Source of the DNA: DASUPK01 sp963743575
Lineage (GTDB): Bacteria > Actinomycetota > Thermoleophilia > Solirubrobacterales > 70-9
DNA: 64,000 nucleotides
Direction: 5' to 3'
Assembly (NCBI GenBank): GCA_963743575.1
Contig: CAVUQC010000007.1
Span: forward strand, 124,001 to 188,000
The translations under genes and the position numbers were made by a program. Shown here piece by piece: positions 33,861 through 42,567 of the stretch. How positions within the stretch are numbered: position 1 is the first letter of the stretch; the number at the start of each line of letters is the position of its first letter. The notes below the pieces were generated by a model. The model searched no databases. It saw only the letters and a list, made by a program, of their open reading frames with translations, and was not told where the DNA came from.

Positions 33861-34567
33861 GAGACACGGCGGTCAGCGTCGTCGTCCCTGCACATGACGC
33901 CGAGCTCTATCTGGCGGAGGCCATCGAGTCGATCCTCGGTCAGACCCTCCCCCCGGCTCAGGTGCTCGTCGTCGACGACGGCTCACAGGACGGCACGGCC
34001 GGGGTTGCCGAGGCGTTCGGCGCGGCGGTGACCGTCATCCGGCAAGAGCGAGGCGGCGTCGGAGCCGCGGTGAACTCGGGCCTGGAGCTCGCGGATGGTG
34101 ATCTGATCGCCTTTCTCGACGCCGACGACGTCTGGACGCCCCGGAAGCTCGAGCGTCAGCGCGCGGTCCTCGACGCCGAGCCGGAGACCGACATGGTCTT
34201 CGGGCGCGCTGAGCAGTTCATCAGCCCTGATCTGAGCCCGAACGAACGGGCCGAGCTGCGCGCCCCCGTCGGCAGCCTGCCCGGGAAGGTGAAGGGGGCG
34301 ATGTTGATCCGGCGCGCGGCGATGGAGCGAGTCGGGAGATTCGACACCTCCTGGAAGATCGCCGACTTCATCGACTGGTACGGCCGCGCCCAGGAGCTGG
34401 GCCTGCGAGAGCGCATGCTGGGGGAGGTCGTTCTGCGGCGGCGGCTGCACAGGACCAACAACGGGCGCATCAACCGGCTCGCCCGCCACGAATACGCAAG
34501 GGCGGTGGCGGTCGCCAGGCGGCGCAAGCGCATCGGCACGGACCCCTCCGGGGCTCCGCCGGCCTAG
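33857..34567 (+). CDS. Family 2 glycosyltransferase
   Basis: 236 residues from the GTG overlapping the SGNH stop (VRDTAVSVVVPAHDAELYLAEAI). VLVVDDGSQDGTAG and LIAFLDADDVWTPRKLERQ are standard GT2 nucleotide and metal motifs. TSWKIADFIDWYGRAQELGL holds the Asp often seen at the catalytic position in this group. The C-terminus is very basic. Last gene of the seven-gene operon; its stop overlaps the convergent cupin gene by 4 bases. Confidence 0.8.
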   Translation: MRDTAVSVVVPAHDAELYLAEAIESILGQTLPPAQVLVVDDGSQDGTAGVAEAFGAAVTVIRQERGGVGAAVNSGLELADGDLIAFLDADDVWTPRKLERQRAVLDAEPETDMVFGRAEQFISPDLSPNERAELRAPVGSLPGKVKGAMLIRRAAMERVGRFDTSWKIADFIDWYGRAQELGLRERMLGEVVLRRRLHRTNNGRINRLARHEYARAVAVARRRKRIGTDPSGAPPA

Positions 34568-35004
34568 CCCGCGTACTGCCCTCCGCCGAGCTCCGGCGGC
34601 ATCGCCTTCGGCCCCTCCGGATACATCGCTGCGAGCTGGTCCTCGGTCATCTCGAGGGTGCTGGCAATCCCCTCCCGCGGCGCTCCGACCACCAGCCAAA
34701 GGGCATCGCTGTCCGTGTCGTTGAAGAGCTGGCGGACGTGCTCGGGCTCGACCAGCAGAGAGTCGTGCGGCCGCATCGTGAGGACCTCACCGTCGACCCG
34801 GACTCGGCCCTCACCCTCGATCAGCACATAGAGCTCATACATCTCGAAGTGCCGGTGCTTGGTCGACGACTCGCCCGGCCGCAGGCGCCAGAACCGCGCA
34901 CCCAGGGTCTCCGCCCCGAGCTGCTTGGCGAGGTCCGTGTTGTCGACCTTCATCTGGTTCGAGGGACGCCAGAAGGCGTCGCCGGCCTTCAGTAGTCGAT
35001 ACAT
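34564..35004 (-). CDS. Cupin-domain protein
   Basis: 146 residues from the ATG at 35004 (MYRLLKAGDAFW); an in-frame ATG at 35031 would add nine residues that do not look like part of the fold. The beta-barrel has metal-ligand motif 1, KHRHFEMYELYVLIEGEG, and motif 2, LLVEPEHVRQLFN, so a mononuclear metal site with His/Glu ligands is likely. Role unknown; small cupins of this type are often isomerases, dioxygenases or sensors. Same strand as htpX, 52 bases apart. Confidence 0.7.
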   Translation of the reverse strand: MYRLLKAGDAFWRPSNQMKVDNTDLAKQLGAETLGARFWRLRPGESSTKHRHFEMYELYVLIEGEGRVRVDGEVLTMRPHDSLLVEPEHVRQLFNDTDSDALWLVVGAPREGIASTLEMTEDQLAAMYPEGPKAMPPELGGGQYAG

Positions 35005-35056
35005 GGCTTCGCAATCATGTCGCGGCTGCAAGTGGAGCAGCCTGGCAGCCGCTTAC

Positions 35057-35917
35057 CTAGCCGATGGTGGGTCGCATCTGCCGGAGCCGGCGGACGCGCT
35101 CCTCGATCGGCGGATGCGTCGAGAACAGGGAGGCCAGGCCCTTTCCGCTGAACGGCTTGACAATGTACAGCGGCTCGCTGGCCTGGTTGACCTGCATCGG
35201 GATCGCCTGGGCGCCGGACTCGAGGCGCAGCAGCGCTGAGGCGAGCGACTCGGGGTTCCCGCAGATCTCGGCGCCGGTCGCGTCGGCCGAATACTCGCGC
35301 TGGCGGGAGATCGCCATCTGGATGATCGCCGCGGAGATCGGGGCGAGAATCCAGAGCAGCAGCGGGCCGATGATCCCGAGGGGCGAATCGCTGTCGCCGC
35401 CGACCCAGAGCACCATGTAGCCGATCCAGGTGATGGCGGACGCGATCGTCGCGACCACGGAGGTCAGGAGGATGTCGTGGTTGCGGACGTGACCGAGTTC
35501 GTGCGCGAGCACGCCCCGCAGCTCATCCTCGGTGAGAAGCTTGCGAATTCCGGCGGTCACCGCGACTGCGGAGTGCTTGGGATTTCGGCCCGTTGCAAAG
35601 GCATTCGGCTGCTCCTGCGGGATCACGTAGAGCCGCGGCATCGGTAGGCCAGCACGCGTGGTCAGGTCACGGACCATCTGGTAGAGCCGCGGATCCTCCT
35701 CCTCGGACACCGGCTGCGCCCTCGCGGCGGCGAGAGCGATCTTGTCGCTGAAGAACCAGCTCCCCATGTTGATGATGACCGCGATGAACAGGAACACGAG
35801 GGCGGTCGAAGGCCCGCCGATCAGGTATCCGGCGCCGACCAGGATGCCGCCGAGGACTGAGAGCAGGAGCAGCGTCTTGAAGGCCGCCTGCCAGTTGGAA
35901 CGTCCGGTGGTTGTCAT
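35057..35917 (-). CDS. htpX: HtpX-type membrane metalloprotease (M48)
   Basis: 286 residues. I use the ATG at 35917, which has AAGGAG 9 bases upstream; the frame extends further but without a ribosome site. Two N-terminal membrane helices (about 15-55), then the zinc site H139-ELGH-143 in GVLAHELGHVRNHDIL, two more helices (about 150-200), and EYSADATGAEI with the third zinc ligand. It degrades misfolded inner-membrane proteins in the envelope stress response. Alone on its strand apart from the cupin. Confidence 0.9.
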   Translation of the reverse strand: MTTTGRSNWQAAFKTLLLLSVLGGILVGAGYLIGGPSTALVFLFIAVIINMGSWFFSDKIALAAARAQPVSEEEDPRLYQMVRDLTTRAGLPMPRLYVIPQEQPNAFATGRNPKHSAVAVTAGIRKLLTEDELRGVLAHELGHVRNHDILLTSVVATIASAITWIGYMVLWVGGDSDSPLGIIGPLLLWILAPISAAIIQMAISRQREYSADATGAEICGNPESLASALLRLESGAQAIPMQVNQASEPLYIVKPFSGKGLASLFSTHPPIEERVRRLRQMRPTIG

Positions 35918-35998
35918 CGGTGTGCTCTCCTTGGGAGGTTGAAATCTGCCGACGAGTATAGGGAGGCGCCTCAACGGGCAATAAGGGCCTCGTCACCA

Positions 35999-36031
35999 AG
36001 TGGAATCATCACATACTGCTACTTTTCCACT
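35999..36031. promoter_or_regulatory. 7-bp inverted repeat upstream of the MarR gene
   Basis: AGTGGAA and TTCCACT are separated by 19 bases and end 2 bases before the GTG at 36034. Placed over the probable -10 region and start of the marR-like gene, this would be a suitable autoregulatory operator; wide spacing is unusual for MarR, so binding is not certain. Confidence 0.35.
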
Positions 36032-36033
36032 CA

Positions 36034-36498
36034 GTGACTACCACCAAAAGGCGCCGGGAGCGACAGGAATGGAACCCCGATCTCGGTGTCCTCGCCAGCC
36101 AGCTGACCTTCTCGCTGCAGCAGGAGCTGTTCGCCGGCCTCGCCTCCGAGGGGTACGAGGATCTGCACCCGCGCCACTGGGCGGTGCTCGCCTATCTCGA
36201 CGAGGATGGCGTGCGCGCGACGGAGCTGGCTCGCCTCTCGGGCCGTCACAAGCAGGTGGTGGGCCGCCTGGTCGATGAGCTCGAGAGCCTCGGCTACGTG
36301 GAGCGCCGGCCGGACCCCGCCGACCGCCGAGCCAAGCTGGTCGTGCCCACGGAGCGCGGGCTCGAGCAGCTCATCGTCGGCGACGAGATCGTGGCTGAGA
36401 TCGAGGCCCGCCACTCGGGCGAGATCGGAGCGCGCGACTACGCGCGATTCCGCGACATCCTTCGCGGGGTGGTCGCCAGGGCGCGGGAGCCATCTTGA
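36034..36498 (+). CDS. MarR-family transcriptional regulator
   Basis: 154 residues, GTG start. The winged helix lies at about 40-115: HPRHWAVLAYLDEDGVRATELARLSGRHKQVVGRLVDELESLGYVERRPDPADRRAKLVVPT (in blocks), with the DPxDRR wing typical of MarR. N- and C-terminal helices form the dimer. The stop overlaps an SDR gene (TTGA), so it may control that oxidoreductase. Divergent from htpX. Confidence 0.85.
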   Translation: MTTTKRRRERQEWNPDLGVLASQLTFSLQQELFAGLASEGYEDLHPRHWAVLAYLDEDGVRATELARLSGRHKQVVGRLVDELESLGYVERRPDPADRRAKLVVPTERGLEQLIVGDEIVAEIEARHSGEIGARDYARFRDILRGVVARAREPS

Positions 36499-37298
36499 GC
36501 AAGGGGACCGTGCTGATCAGCGGAGCCGCCGGGGGGATCGGCTCCGCCACCGTCGATCGTTTCCTAGCGAGCGGCTACGAGGTGGCGGGCGTGGACATCT
36601 TACCCGCCGTCGAGACGCTCCGCCGAAGCGACTACCGCGGCAAGGTGGCGGACGTGACCGACTCGGGGCGGCTGGTCTCTGCGGTTGAGGACCTCCTCGA
36701 CGGGAGAGAGCTTCGACACGTCGTCGGGCTGGCCGGGCGCGTCCTCGAGGACGAGCCCGAATCGATCGAGCCGGACGCCGCGATCGCGGTTGACGGCTTC
36801 TCCCGGTCGTTGTCGCTGAACCTCACGGGCCAGTTCGCGCTGGTCCAGGCCGCCCTGCCGAAGCTGTGTGAAGCGACGGGCGACCGCAGCATCGTCCTCT
36901 GCTCATCCGTCAACGCGCTGCGCGGGTACGGCGCCCCCGCCTACAGCGCCGCTAAGGCGGGGCTGATCGGGATGGCGCACGTCCTTTCCGGTCCACTCGG
37001 CAGGCGTGGGATCCGCGTCAACGTGGTGGCGCCCGGATCCACCCGCACTCCACTCGTGGAGAAGGAGATGCGCGCGGCGAATGACCCCACGAGGCTGGAC
37101 CGGGCGGCAGGCCACATACCGCTTGGCCGCGTCGCGGAGCCGGATGACATCGCGGCGGTGATCGAGTCACTCGCCGATCGCATGACCTACGTGAACGACG
37201 AGGTGATCAGAATCGACGGCGGCCAACTGCTCGCGCCCTCCGTCGGCCCGCCTCAATCGCGTCTGAGACGCTGGTTGCATAACCGACCATTCCGCTAG
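36495..37298 (+). CDS. Short-chain dehydrogenase/reductase
   Basis: 267 residues, TTG start in a TTGA overlap. Cofactor motif SGAAGGIG (9-16) and D34 after strand 2 point to NAD(H). N109 (LNLTGQF), S137/S138, Y150 and K154 (PAYSAAK) are the catalytic set. PGSTRTPL and the C-terminal VIRIDGGQ are standard SDR motifs. Residues 250-267 add a basic tail. Substrate unknown; coupling to MarR suggests a xenobiotic or stress-related role. Confidence 0.85.
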   Translation: MSKGTVLISGAAGGIGSATVDRFLASGYEVAGVDILPAVETLRRSDYRGKVADVTDSGRLVSAVEDLLDGRELRHVVGLAGRVLEDEPESIEPDAAIAVDGFSRSLSLNLTGQFALVQAALPKLCEATGDRSIVLCSSVNALRGYGAPAYSAAKAGLIGMAHVLSGPLGRRGIRVNVVAPGSTRTPLVEKEMRAANDPTRLDRAAGHIPLGRVAEPDDIAAVIESLADRMTYVNDEVIRIDGGQLLAPSVGPPQSRLRRWLHNRPFR

Positions 37299-37302
37299 GA
37301 TT
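37281..37302 (+). promoter_or_regulatory. Rrf2/SUF promoter-operator element, copy 1
   Basis: CCGAC (37283-37287), then 8 bases (with CCG at the end), then TAGGATT (37296-37302). TAGGAT is a -10-like box 9 bases before the ATG at 37311. The same arrangement with identical spacing occurs at 47850-47871 before the rieske-sufBD operon (16 of 22 bases identical). Probably the site of the Rrf2 repressor encoded just downstream. Confidence 0.55.
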
Positions 37303-37310
37303 TGCTGGCG

Positions 37311-37790
37311 ATGCTGTTTTCCACCCGAGCCGAATACGGAGTTCGCCTGATGGTCGAGCTGGGCCGCCAGGAGGACGGCGCGCCCGTCGCCCTCAGCGCG
37401 GTCGCGGAATCCGAGCGGCTTCCCCTCTCCTATCTCGAGCACCTGGTCGCCAAGCTGCGCAAGGCCGGGCTGGTCGAAAGCCAGCGCGGAGCGCACGGCG
37501 GCTACCGCCTCGGCAGGCCCGCCGAGCAGATCGAGATGCTCGAGGTCGTTCAGGCGCTGGAGGGCGCGATCGCCCCGATGGAGTGCTTCCAGCCCGATCC
37601 CGAGGGCAAGGTCTCCTGCTCGCACGAGAGCGACGGCGATCGGGCCTGCGCAACCAAGCTTCTCTGGACGCGGGTGCAGGGCGGCGTCACCAGGGCGTTG
37701 ATGGGCACGACGCTCGCGGAGCTGGTCGAGTTCTCCGACCACCACGCGCCCGAATCCGCCCCCAAGGCCGCCGCGCACGTCGCGGCGTAG
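37311..37790 (+). CDS. Rrf2-family Fe-S regulator of the suf genes (IscR/SufR-like)
   Basis: 160 residues, ATG at 37311 (MLFSTRAEYGVRLMVELGRQ, the family's N-terminal signature). The helix-turn-helix and wing are RLPLSYLEHLVAKLRKAGLVESQRGAHGGYRL. Three cysteines (C92, C103, C113) in the C-terminal region match the cluster-binding pattern of IscR-type regulators. It is first in a rrf2-sufC-sufS-sufU series, and the element at 37281 overlaps its own promoter, so feedback control by cluster status is likely. Confidence 0.85.
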   Translation: MLFSTRAEYGVRLMVELGRQEDGAPVALSAVAESERLPLSYLEHLVAKLRKAGLVESQRGAHGGYRLGRPAEQIEMLEVVQALEGAIAPMECFQPDPEGKVSCSHESDGDRACATKLLWTRVQGGVTRALMGTTLAELVEFSDHHAPESAPKAAAHVAA

Positions 37791-37821
37791 CGACAACTTC
37801 CAACCGAACTAGGAGCACCAA

Positions 37822-38592
<771 letters not shown>

Positions 38593-38602
38593 GCACCTGA
38601 CG

Positions 38603-39859
38603 ATGGAGCCGACGGCGACAACCGCCCCCGCCCTGGCTCGGTCCATCGAAGAGATCCGGGCGGAGTTCCCGATCCTCGCCCGCGAGATCCACGGAGAGCC
38701 GCTCGCCTATCTCGACAACGGGGCGACCGCGCAGAAGCCCGTCGCGGTGATCAACGCGCTCGACATCTACTGGCGTGAGCACAACGCCAACGTTCACCGC
38801 GGAGTCCACACCCTCTCAGAGGAGGCCACCGCTCTCTATGAGGGGGCGCGGGAGACCGTGGCGGCCCATCTCGGCGCCGACCGGCGCGAGATCGTCTTCG
38901 TCCGCAACGCGACCGAGGCGCTCAACCTCGTCGCCTACTCCTGGGGGCGCACGAACCTTTCCGCCGGCGACCGGATCGTGGTCACCGAGATGGAGCACCA
39001 CTCGAACGTCGTCCCCTGGTACCAGGTGGCTCAGGAGAAGGAGGCCCATCTGGATTGGGCGCCGATCACTGACGACGGTCGTCTGGACATGGACGCCTTC
39101 GCGGCGCTGCTCGAGCGAGGCCCGAAGCTCGTCTGCGTCGCCCATGTCTCGAACGTGCTCGGCACTGTGAACCCGATTGAGGAGATCGGCCGGATGGCCC
39201 ACGACGCCGGCGCGCTGCTGGTCGTCGACGGGGCCCAGGCCGGGCCGAAGCTCGAGCTCGACATGGCGGAGCTCGGCGCGGACTTCTACGCCCTCACCGC
39301 CCACAAGATGTACGGGCCGACCGGCATCGGAGCCCTGTTCGGGCGGCGCGACCTGCTCGAGGCGATGCCGCCCTTCATCGGCGGCGGCTCGATGATCCGG
39401 AAGGTCACCAAGGAGCTGATCACCTGGGCCGACCTCCCCGCAAAGTTCGAGGGCGGCACCCCGGCCATCGGCGAGGCGGTCGGCTTCGGCGCCGCCGTCC
39501 GCTGGATCGATGAGCTCGGTCTCCCCGCCATCCACGTAGCCGAGGCGGAGCTCACCGCGTACGCCCTCGAACGGGTCGCGGAGGTTCCGGGTCTGAGGGT
39601 CTTCGGCCCACCCGCGGGCGGGGGACGTGGCGGCATCGTCTCCTTCGACATGGAGGGCGTGCATGCGCACGACATCTCCGAGATCCTCGACCGGCACGGC
39701 GTCGCCGTCAGGGCCGGCCACCACTGCGCCCAGGTGCTGATGCAACGGCTCGGCGTCCCAGCGACGACCCGCGCCAGCTTCGCCGTCTACAACACACCCG
39801 CCGAGGTCGATCGCCTGGTCGCAGGGCTGCTCGACGCGCGAAAGGTCTTCGATCTTTGA
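38603..39859 (+). CDS. sufS: Cysteine desulfurase SufS
   Basis: 418 residues, PLP-dependent. YLDNGATAQKP is the N-terminal motif, K235 in ALTAHKMYGPTG binds PLP, and C375 in RAGHHCAQVLM is the persulfide Cys. Length and the RAGHHCA context are those of class II (SufS/CsdA) enzymes. It provides sulfur, which the downstream SufU receives. It overlaps sufU by one base (TGATG). Confidence 0.95.
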   Translation: MEPTATTAPALARSIEEIRAEFPILAREIHGEPLAYLDNGATAQKPVAVINALDIYWREHNANVHRGVHTLSEEATALYEGARETVAAHLGADRREIVFVRNATEALNLVAYSWGRTNLSAGDRIVVTEMEHHSNVVPWYQVAQEKEAHLDWAPITDDGRLDMDAFAALLERGPKLVCVAHVSNVLGTVNPIEEIGRMAHDAGALLVVDGAQAGPKLELDMAELGADFYALTAHKMYGPTGIGALFGRRDLLEAMPPFIGGGSMIRKVTKELITWADLPAKFEGGTPAIGEAVGFGAAVRWIDELGLPAIHVAEAELTAYALERVAEVPGLRVFGPPAGGGRGGIVSFDMEGVHAHDISEILDRHGVAVRAGHHCAQVLMQRLGVPATTRASFAVYNTPAEVDRLVAGLLDARKVFDL

Positions 39860-40284
39860 TGGACGAGCTCTACCGAGACCAGATCCTGGAGCACTACAAG
39901 CGGCCGCACCACTTCGGCCGCTTGGACGACTTCGACCTCGAATACGAGGACAACAACCCGTTCTGCGGCGACGAGCAGCACATCTTCCTGAAGCTCGACG
40001 ACGACGGGAAGGTCTCGGAGGTCTCCTTCGAGGGGCAGGGCTGCGCGATCTCGACCGCGGCCACCTCGCTGCTCACCGACGAGCTCGAGGGCATGACGCG
40101 CGAGGAGATCCTCAAGCTGCCCAAGGACTTCGTCCTCGAGCTGCTCGGCATCGACATCTCCGCCACGCGGATGAAGTGCGCGATGCTCGGCCTCAAGGTC
40201 GTGAAGAGCGCCAGCCTCGGCAAGCCCGCCGACTGGGAGGACGAGGGGGAACAGGGCGACCCGGCGCAGGCGGCATCTCTCTGA
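39859..40284 (+). CDS. sufU: SufU-type zinc sulfurtransferase
   Basis: 141 residues from the ATG at 39859. Metal/sulfur ligands C36, D38 (PFCGDEQ), C62 (GQGCAIS) and C107 (RMKCAMLGL) match those of Bacillus SufU. In Gram-positive bacteria it accepts sulfur from SufS. The C-terminus is acidic. The stop overlaps a CTG that I take as the next start. Confidence 0.92.
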   Translation: MDELYRDQILEHYKRPHHFGRLDDFDLEYEDNNPFCGDEQHIFLKLDDDGKVSEVSFEGQGCAISTAATSLLTDELEGMTREEILKLPKDFVLELLGIDISATRMKCAMLGLKVVKSASLGKPADWEDEGEQGDPAQAASL

Positions 40285-41312
40285 ACCTTGGGCTCGTAGG
40301 GAGGCTCCGCTGTCCTGCCTGCTCGACGGAGGGCCTGGGAACGAATTCGTTCGAAGCCGACTCCGACGGCCGCTGCATCTCGGGTGTTCTCACCTGTCCC
40401 GGCTGCGACGGGTGGTACCCGATAGCTCACCGCGTCCTCGACCTGCTGCCGGAGGCTCACGCGGAGCCCGGACGCCGAGCTCGCTTCTTCGCGGAGCACC
40501 GCGTGCAGATGGAGGCCCTCGGCGTCGACCCACCCTCCAGCCCCGCGCCCGACCCCGGCTTCTCCGCGCAGGAGCACCAGCGCGAGCACTTCGACAATCT
40601 CGCCGTGCGCCGTGATCGCTTCTCGTATGAGGCACTCGGACAGCAGCCGTTCCAGCGAGCCGTTCGCAGCCTGAACTTCGAAGAGTGGGCTCCGCTGGTC
40701 AGGAAAGGAGGGCTGGCGTTGGACGTCGGCTGCGCCGACGGTCTCAGCACGTTCGACCTCGCCCGCTTCGATCTGGAGGTGCTCGCCCTCGACATCTCCC
40801 CGGAACAGATTCGTCAGGCGGCGGACAGGGCCCAGCAGGAGGGCTACAGGAACGCCAGCTTCATGATCGCCGACGCCAATGCAATCCCGGTCGCGAACGG
40901 CGTCATGGACACGGTCCTCTGCTACGGCAGCCTGCACCACTTCCCAGACCCGGGGCGGACAGTGGGAGAGGTTGCGCGGGTCCTTGCGCCCGGCGGGTCA
41001 TACATCGGCGTCGAGAACAACACGACCCCGCTCCGGCCAATCTTCGACGCGCTCATGCGCCTGCGGCCGATCTGGCTCGAGGAGGCAGGCGCCCACGCCC
41101 AGATCAGCGCCGGGGACCTGCATCGGTGGAGCGAGGGAACGGGCCTCGCGCTCACTACGCGTGCGATCGTGTTCCTCCCACCCCACCTCTGCAACCTGAT
41201 CGGCTATCGGGCCTCGCGCAGGCTCGTCCAGTTGACCGACTGGCTCTTCGGGCACCTCCCATTCCTTCGCCGCTGGGGCGGGCTGATCTCGATCAGTGGC
41301 CGCCGCTCGTGA
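40281..41312 (+). CDS. Methyltransferase with N-terminal Trm112-like zinc-ribbon domain
   Basis: About 343 residues. No ATG, GTG or TTG occurs between 40176 and the first Cys motif; CTG at 40281 overlaps the sufU stop as CTGA, matching the NTGA overlaps elsewhere, so I use it. An ATG at 40176 is the only normal alternative and would overlap sufU by 109 bases. Zn-ribbon Cys in LRCPACSTEG and LTCPGCDGWYPI (residues about 10-50), then motif I ALDVGCADGLSTFDLARF, ALDISPEQIRQAADRA and LCYGSLHHFPDPGRTVGEVARVLAPGG. Similar Zn-ribbon methyltransferases modify tRNA, quinones or glycans; the substrate is unclear. Confidence 0.75.
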   Translation: MNLGLVGRLRCPACSTEGLGTNSFEADSDGRCISGVLTCPGCDGWYPIAHRVLDLLPEAHAEPGRRARFFAEHRVQMEALGVDPPSSPAPDPGFSAQEHQREHFDNLAVRRDRFSYEALGQQPFQRAVRSLNFEEWAPLVRKGGLALDVGCADGLSTFDLARFDLEVLALDISPEQIRQAADRAQQEGYRNASFMIADANAIPVANGVMDTVLCYGSLHHFPDPGRTVGEVARVLAPGGSYIGVENNTTPLRPIFDALMRLRPIWLEEAGAHAQISAGDLHRWSEGTGLALTTRAIVFLPPHLCNLIGYRASRRLVQLTDWLFGHLPFLRRWGGLISISGRRS

Positions 41313-41314
41313 CC

Positions 41315-41320
41315 TAGAGT
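41315..41320 (+). promoter_or_regulatory. -10-like TAGAGT box before the glyoxalase
   Basis: TAGAGT ends 7 bases before the ATG at 41328, just after the previous stop. No Shine-Dalgarno, suggesting a leaderless message. Confidence 0.35.
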
Positions 41321-41327
41321 TCGACCC

Positions 41328-41705
41328 ATGAGGCTGATTCACACCTGCTACCGGATCACGGACCCCGCCCGCTCCGTCGATTTCTATGAGGCCCTGGGGC
41401 TCGAGAAGCGCCGCGAGATGCCGATCCGCGACGAGGCGATCAACATCTTCATGGGCGTCCCGGGTGAGGAGCTCCCGGAGCTCGAGCTGACCCACAACTA
41501 CGGCGTCGGCGACTACGAGCTGGGCACCGCCTACGGTCATGTGGCGCTCACCGTCGAGGATCTGGACGTCACTCTCGATCGTCTCGGGAAGCTGGGGATC
41601 GAGCCGGAGAAGCCGCCATACCGGATCCACGAGGGTGGAGCGCGGCTCTGTTTCGTGAGAGACCCCGACGGCTACCGGGTCGAGCTGCTCGAGATGGCGG
41701 ACTGA
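41328..41705 (+). CDS. Glyoxalase I-like VOC protein
   Basis: 125 residues. LIHTCYRITDPARSVDFYEALGLEKR (H5 is the first metal ligand), ELELTHNYG, YGHVALTVEDLD and DPDGYRVELLEM (final Glu ligand) are glyoxalase I landmarks. Actinobacteria lack glutathione as a rule, so the thiol partner may be mycothiol or the enzyme may act on another substrate. Alone on the plus strand before a convergent secreted protein. Confidence 0.85.
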   Translation: MRLIHTCYRITDPARSVDFYEALGLEKRREMPIRDEAINIFMGVPGEELPELELTHNYGVGDYELGTAYGHVALTVEDLDVTLDRLGKLGIEPEKPPYRIHEGGARLCFVRDPDGYRVELLEMAD

Positions 41706-41709
41706 GGCG

Positions 41710-42090
41710 CTACAGCGGCTTCGACGGCGAGACCGCCGACCTGCAGAGCACGCCGCTCGACTTGAACTGCCCCACCTTCGCCTGGACGACCGTGGCTCCC
41801 TGGAGCTCGGAGCTGAAGACCCACTTGCCCTTGCCGTTGGTGCGGTTGTCCGCGTAGTCGATCGGCCCCCGATCGGGGGCGATCTCGATCAGCAGCACCT
41901 TCCGGTTGGGGACGCAGGCGGGGTTCTTGCTGATCACGCGGCCGTGAAATGGAGGGCCGCCGGCGACCTTGAGGGTGACTCGGCTGGAGGCCGACTGACC
42001 TGCGGACGCGGGAATCGCAAGCGCCGCGGCAGACAGCCCCGCCGCGATGAGCACCCCAACCTTCGCTATCGGCTTCGTGCCAGGTCCCAT
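41710..42090 (-). CDS. Small secreted protein of unknown function
   Basis: 126 residues. The signal peptide (KVGVLIAAGLSAAALAIPASAGQ) ends near residue 32. The mature part is beta-rich with two Cys (PACVPNR and GVLCRSA) that could form a disulfide, plus GKGKWVFSSELQGATVVQAKVGQF. I do not recognise the family; the layout is like a single immunoglobulin-type secreted domain. GGAGCTGA precedes the ATG. Confidence 0.55.
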   Translation of the reverse strand: MGPGTKPIAKVGVLIAAGLSAAALAIPASAGQSASSRVTLKVAGGPPFHGRVISKNPACVPNRKVLLIEIAPDRGPIDYADNRTNGKGKWVFSSELQGATVVQAKVGQFKSSGVLCRSAVSPSKPL

Positions 42091-42156
42091 TCAGCTCCGA
42101 TCCAGTCAAGACTATTGACCCCCGGGCTGGGATACTCACTTCCAAGGAGAAGGGAG

Positions 42157-42567
42157 ATGTCGGAGGAACTCGTACAGCTGGTCAGGAAGGGCTACGACGC
42201 CTGGAACGAGGGTGACCGGAGCTGGGTGCTCGATCACATGTCGCCGGACGTGGAGTGGATCACGCCCGAGGAAGATCCGGACCCCGGCACCTACCGCGGC
42301 TACGAGGGAGTCGAGCAGTACTGGGGACAGTGGCGCGCCGCGGTGGGACAGCTCAGCTTCAAGATCGAGGAGCTGATCGATGCCGGCCAATCGGTCGTGA
42401 TCGTGGCCCGGCGCCAGGGCAGGGGCGAGCACAGCGGCCTTGAGATCTCGGATCGCGTGATCCAGGTGTTCGACTTCGAGAACGACTCGTGCATCCGCGT
42501 CCGCGAGTACTACGACCGCAGCGCGGCGCTCAGCGCGGTGCGCGGCGCGACCAGTGCAGGCTCCTGA
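42157..42567 (+). CDS. SnoaL-like (NTF2-fold) protein, copy 1
   Basis: 136 residues, GGAGAAGGGAG before the ATG. LVQLVRKGYDAWNEGDRSWVLDHMSPDVEWITPEEDPDPGTYRGYEGVEQYWGQW (in blocks) and IRVREYYDRSAAL are SnoaL-type patterns. These small proteins form a cone-shaped pocket used as isomerases, hydrolases or ligand binders. It overlaps the GMC oxidoreductase by 14 bases, and its paralogue follows that gene. Confidence 0.8.
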   Translation: MSEELVQLVRKGYDAWNEGDRSWVLDHMSPDVEWITPEEDPDPGTYRGYEGVEQYWGQWRAAVGQLSFKIEELIDAGQSVVIVARRQGRGEHSGLEISDRVIQVFDFENDSCIRVREYYDRSAALSAVRGATSAGS

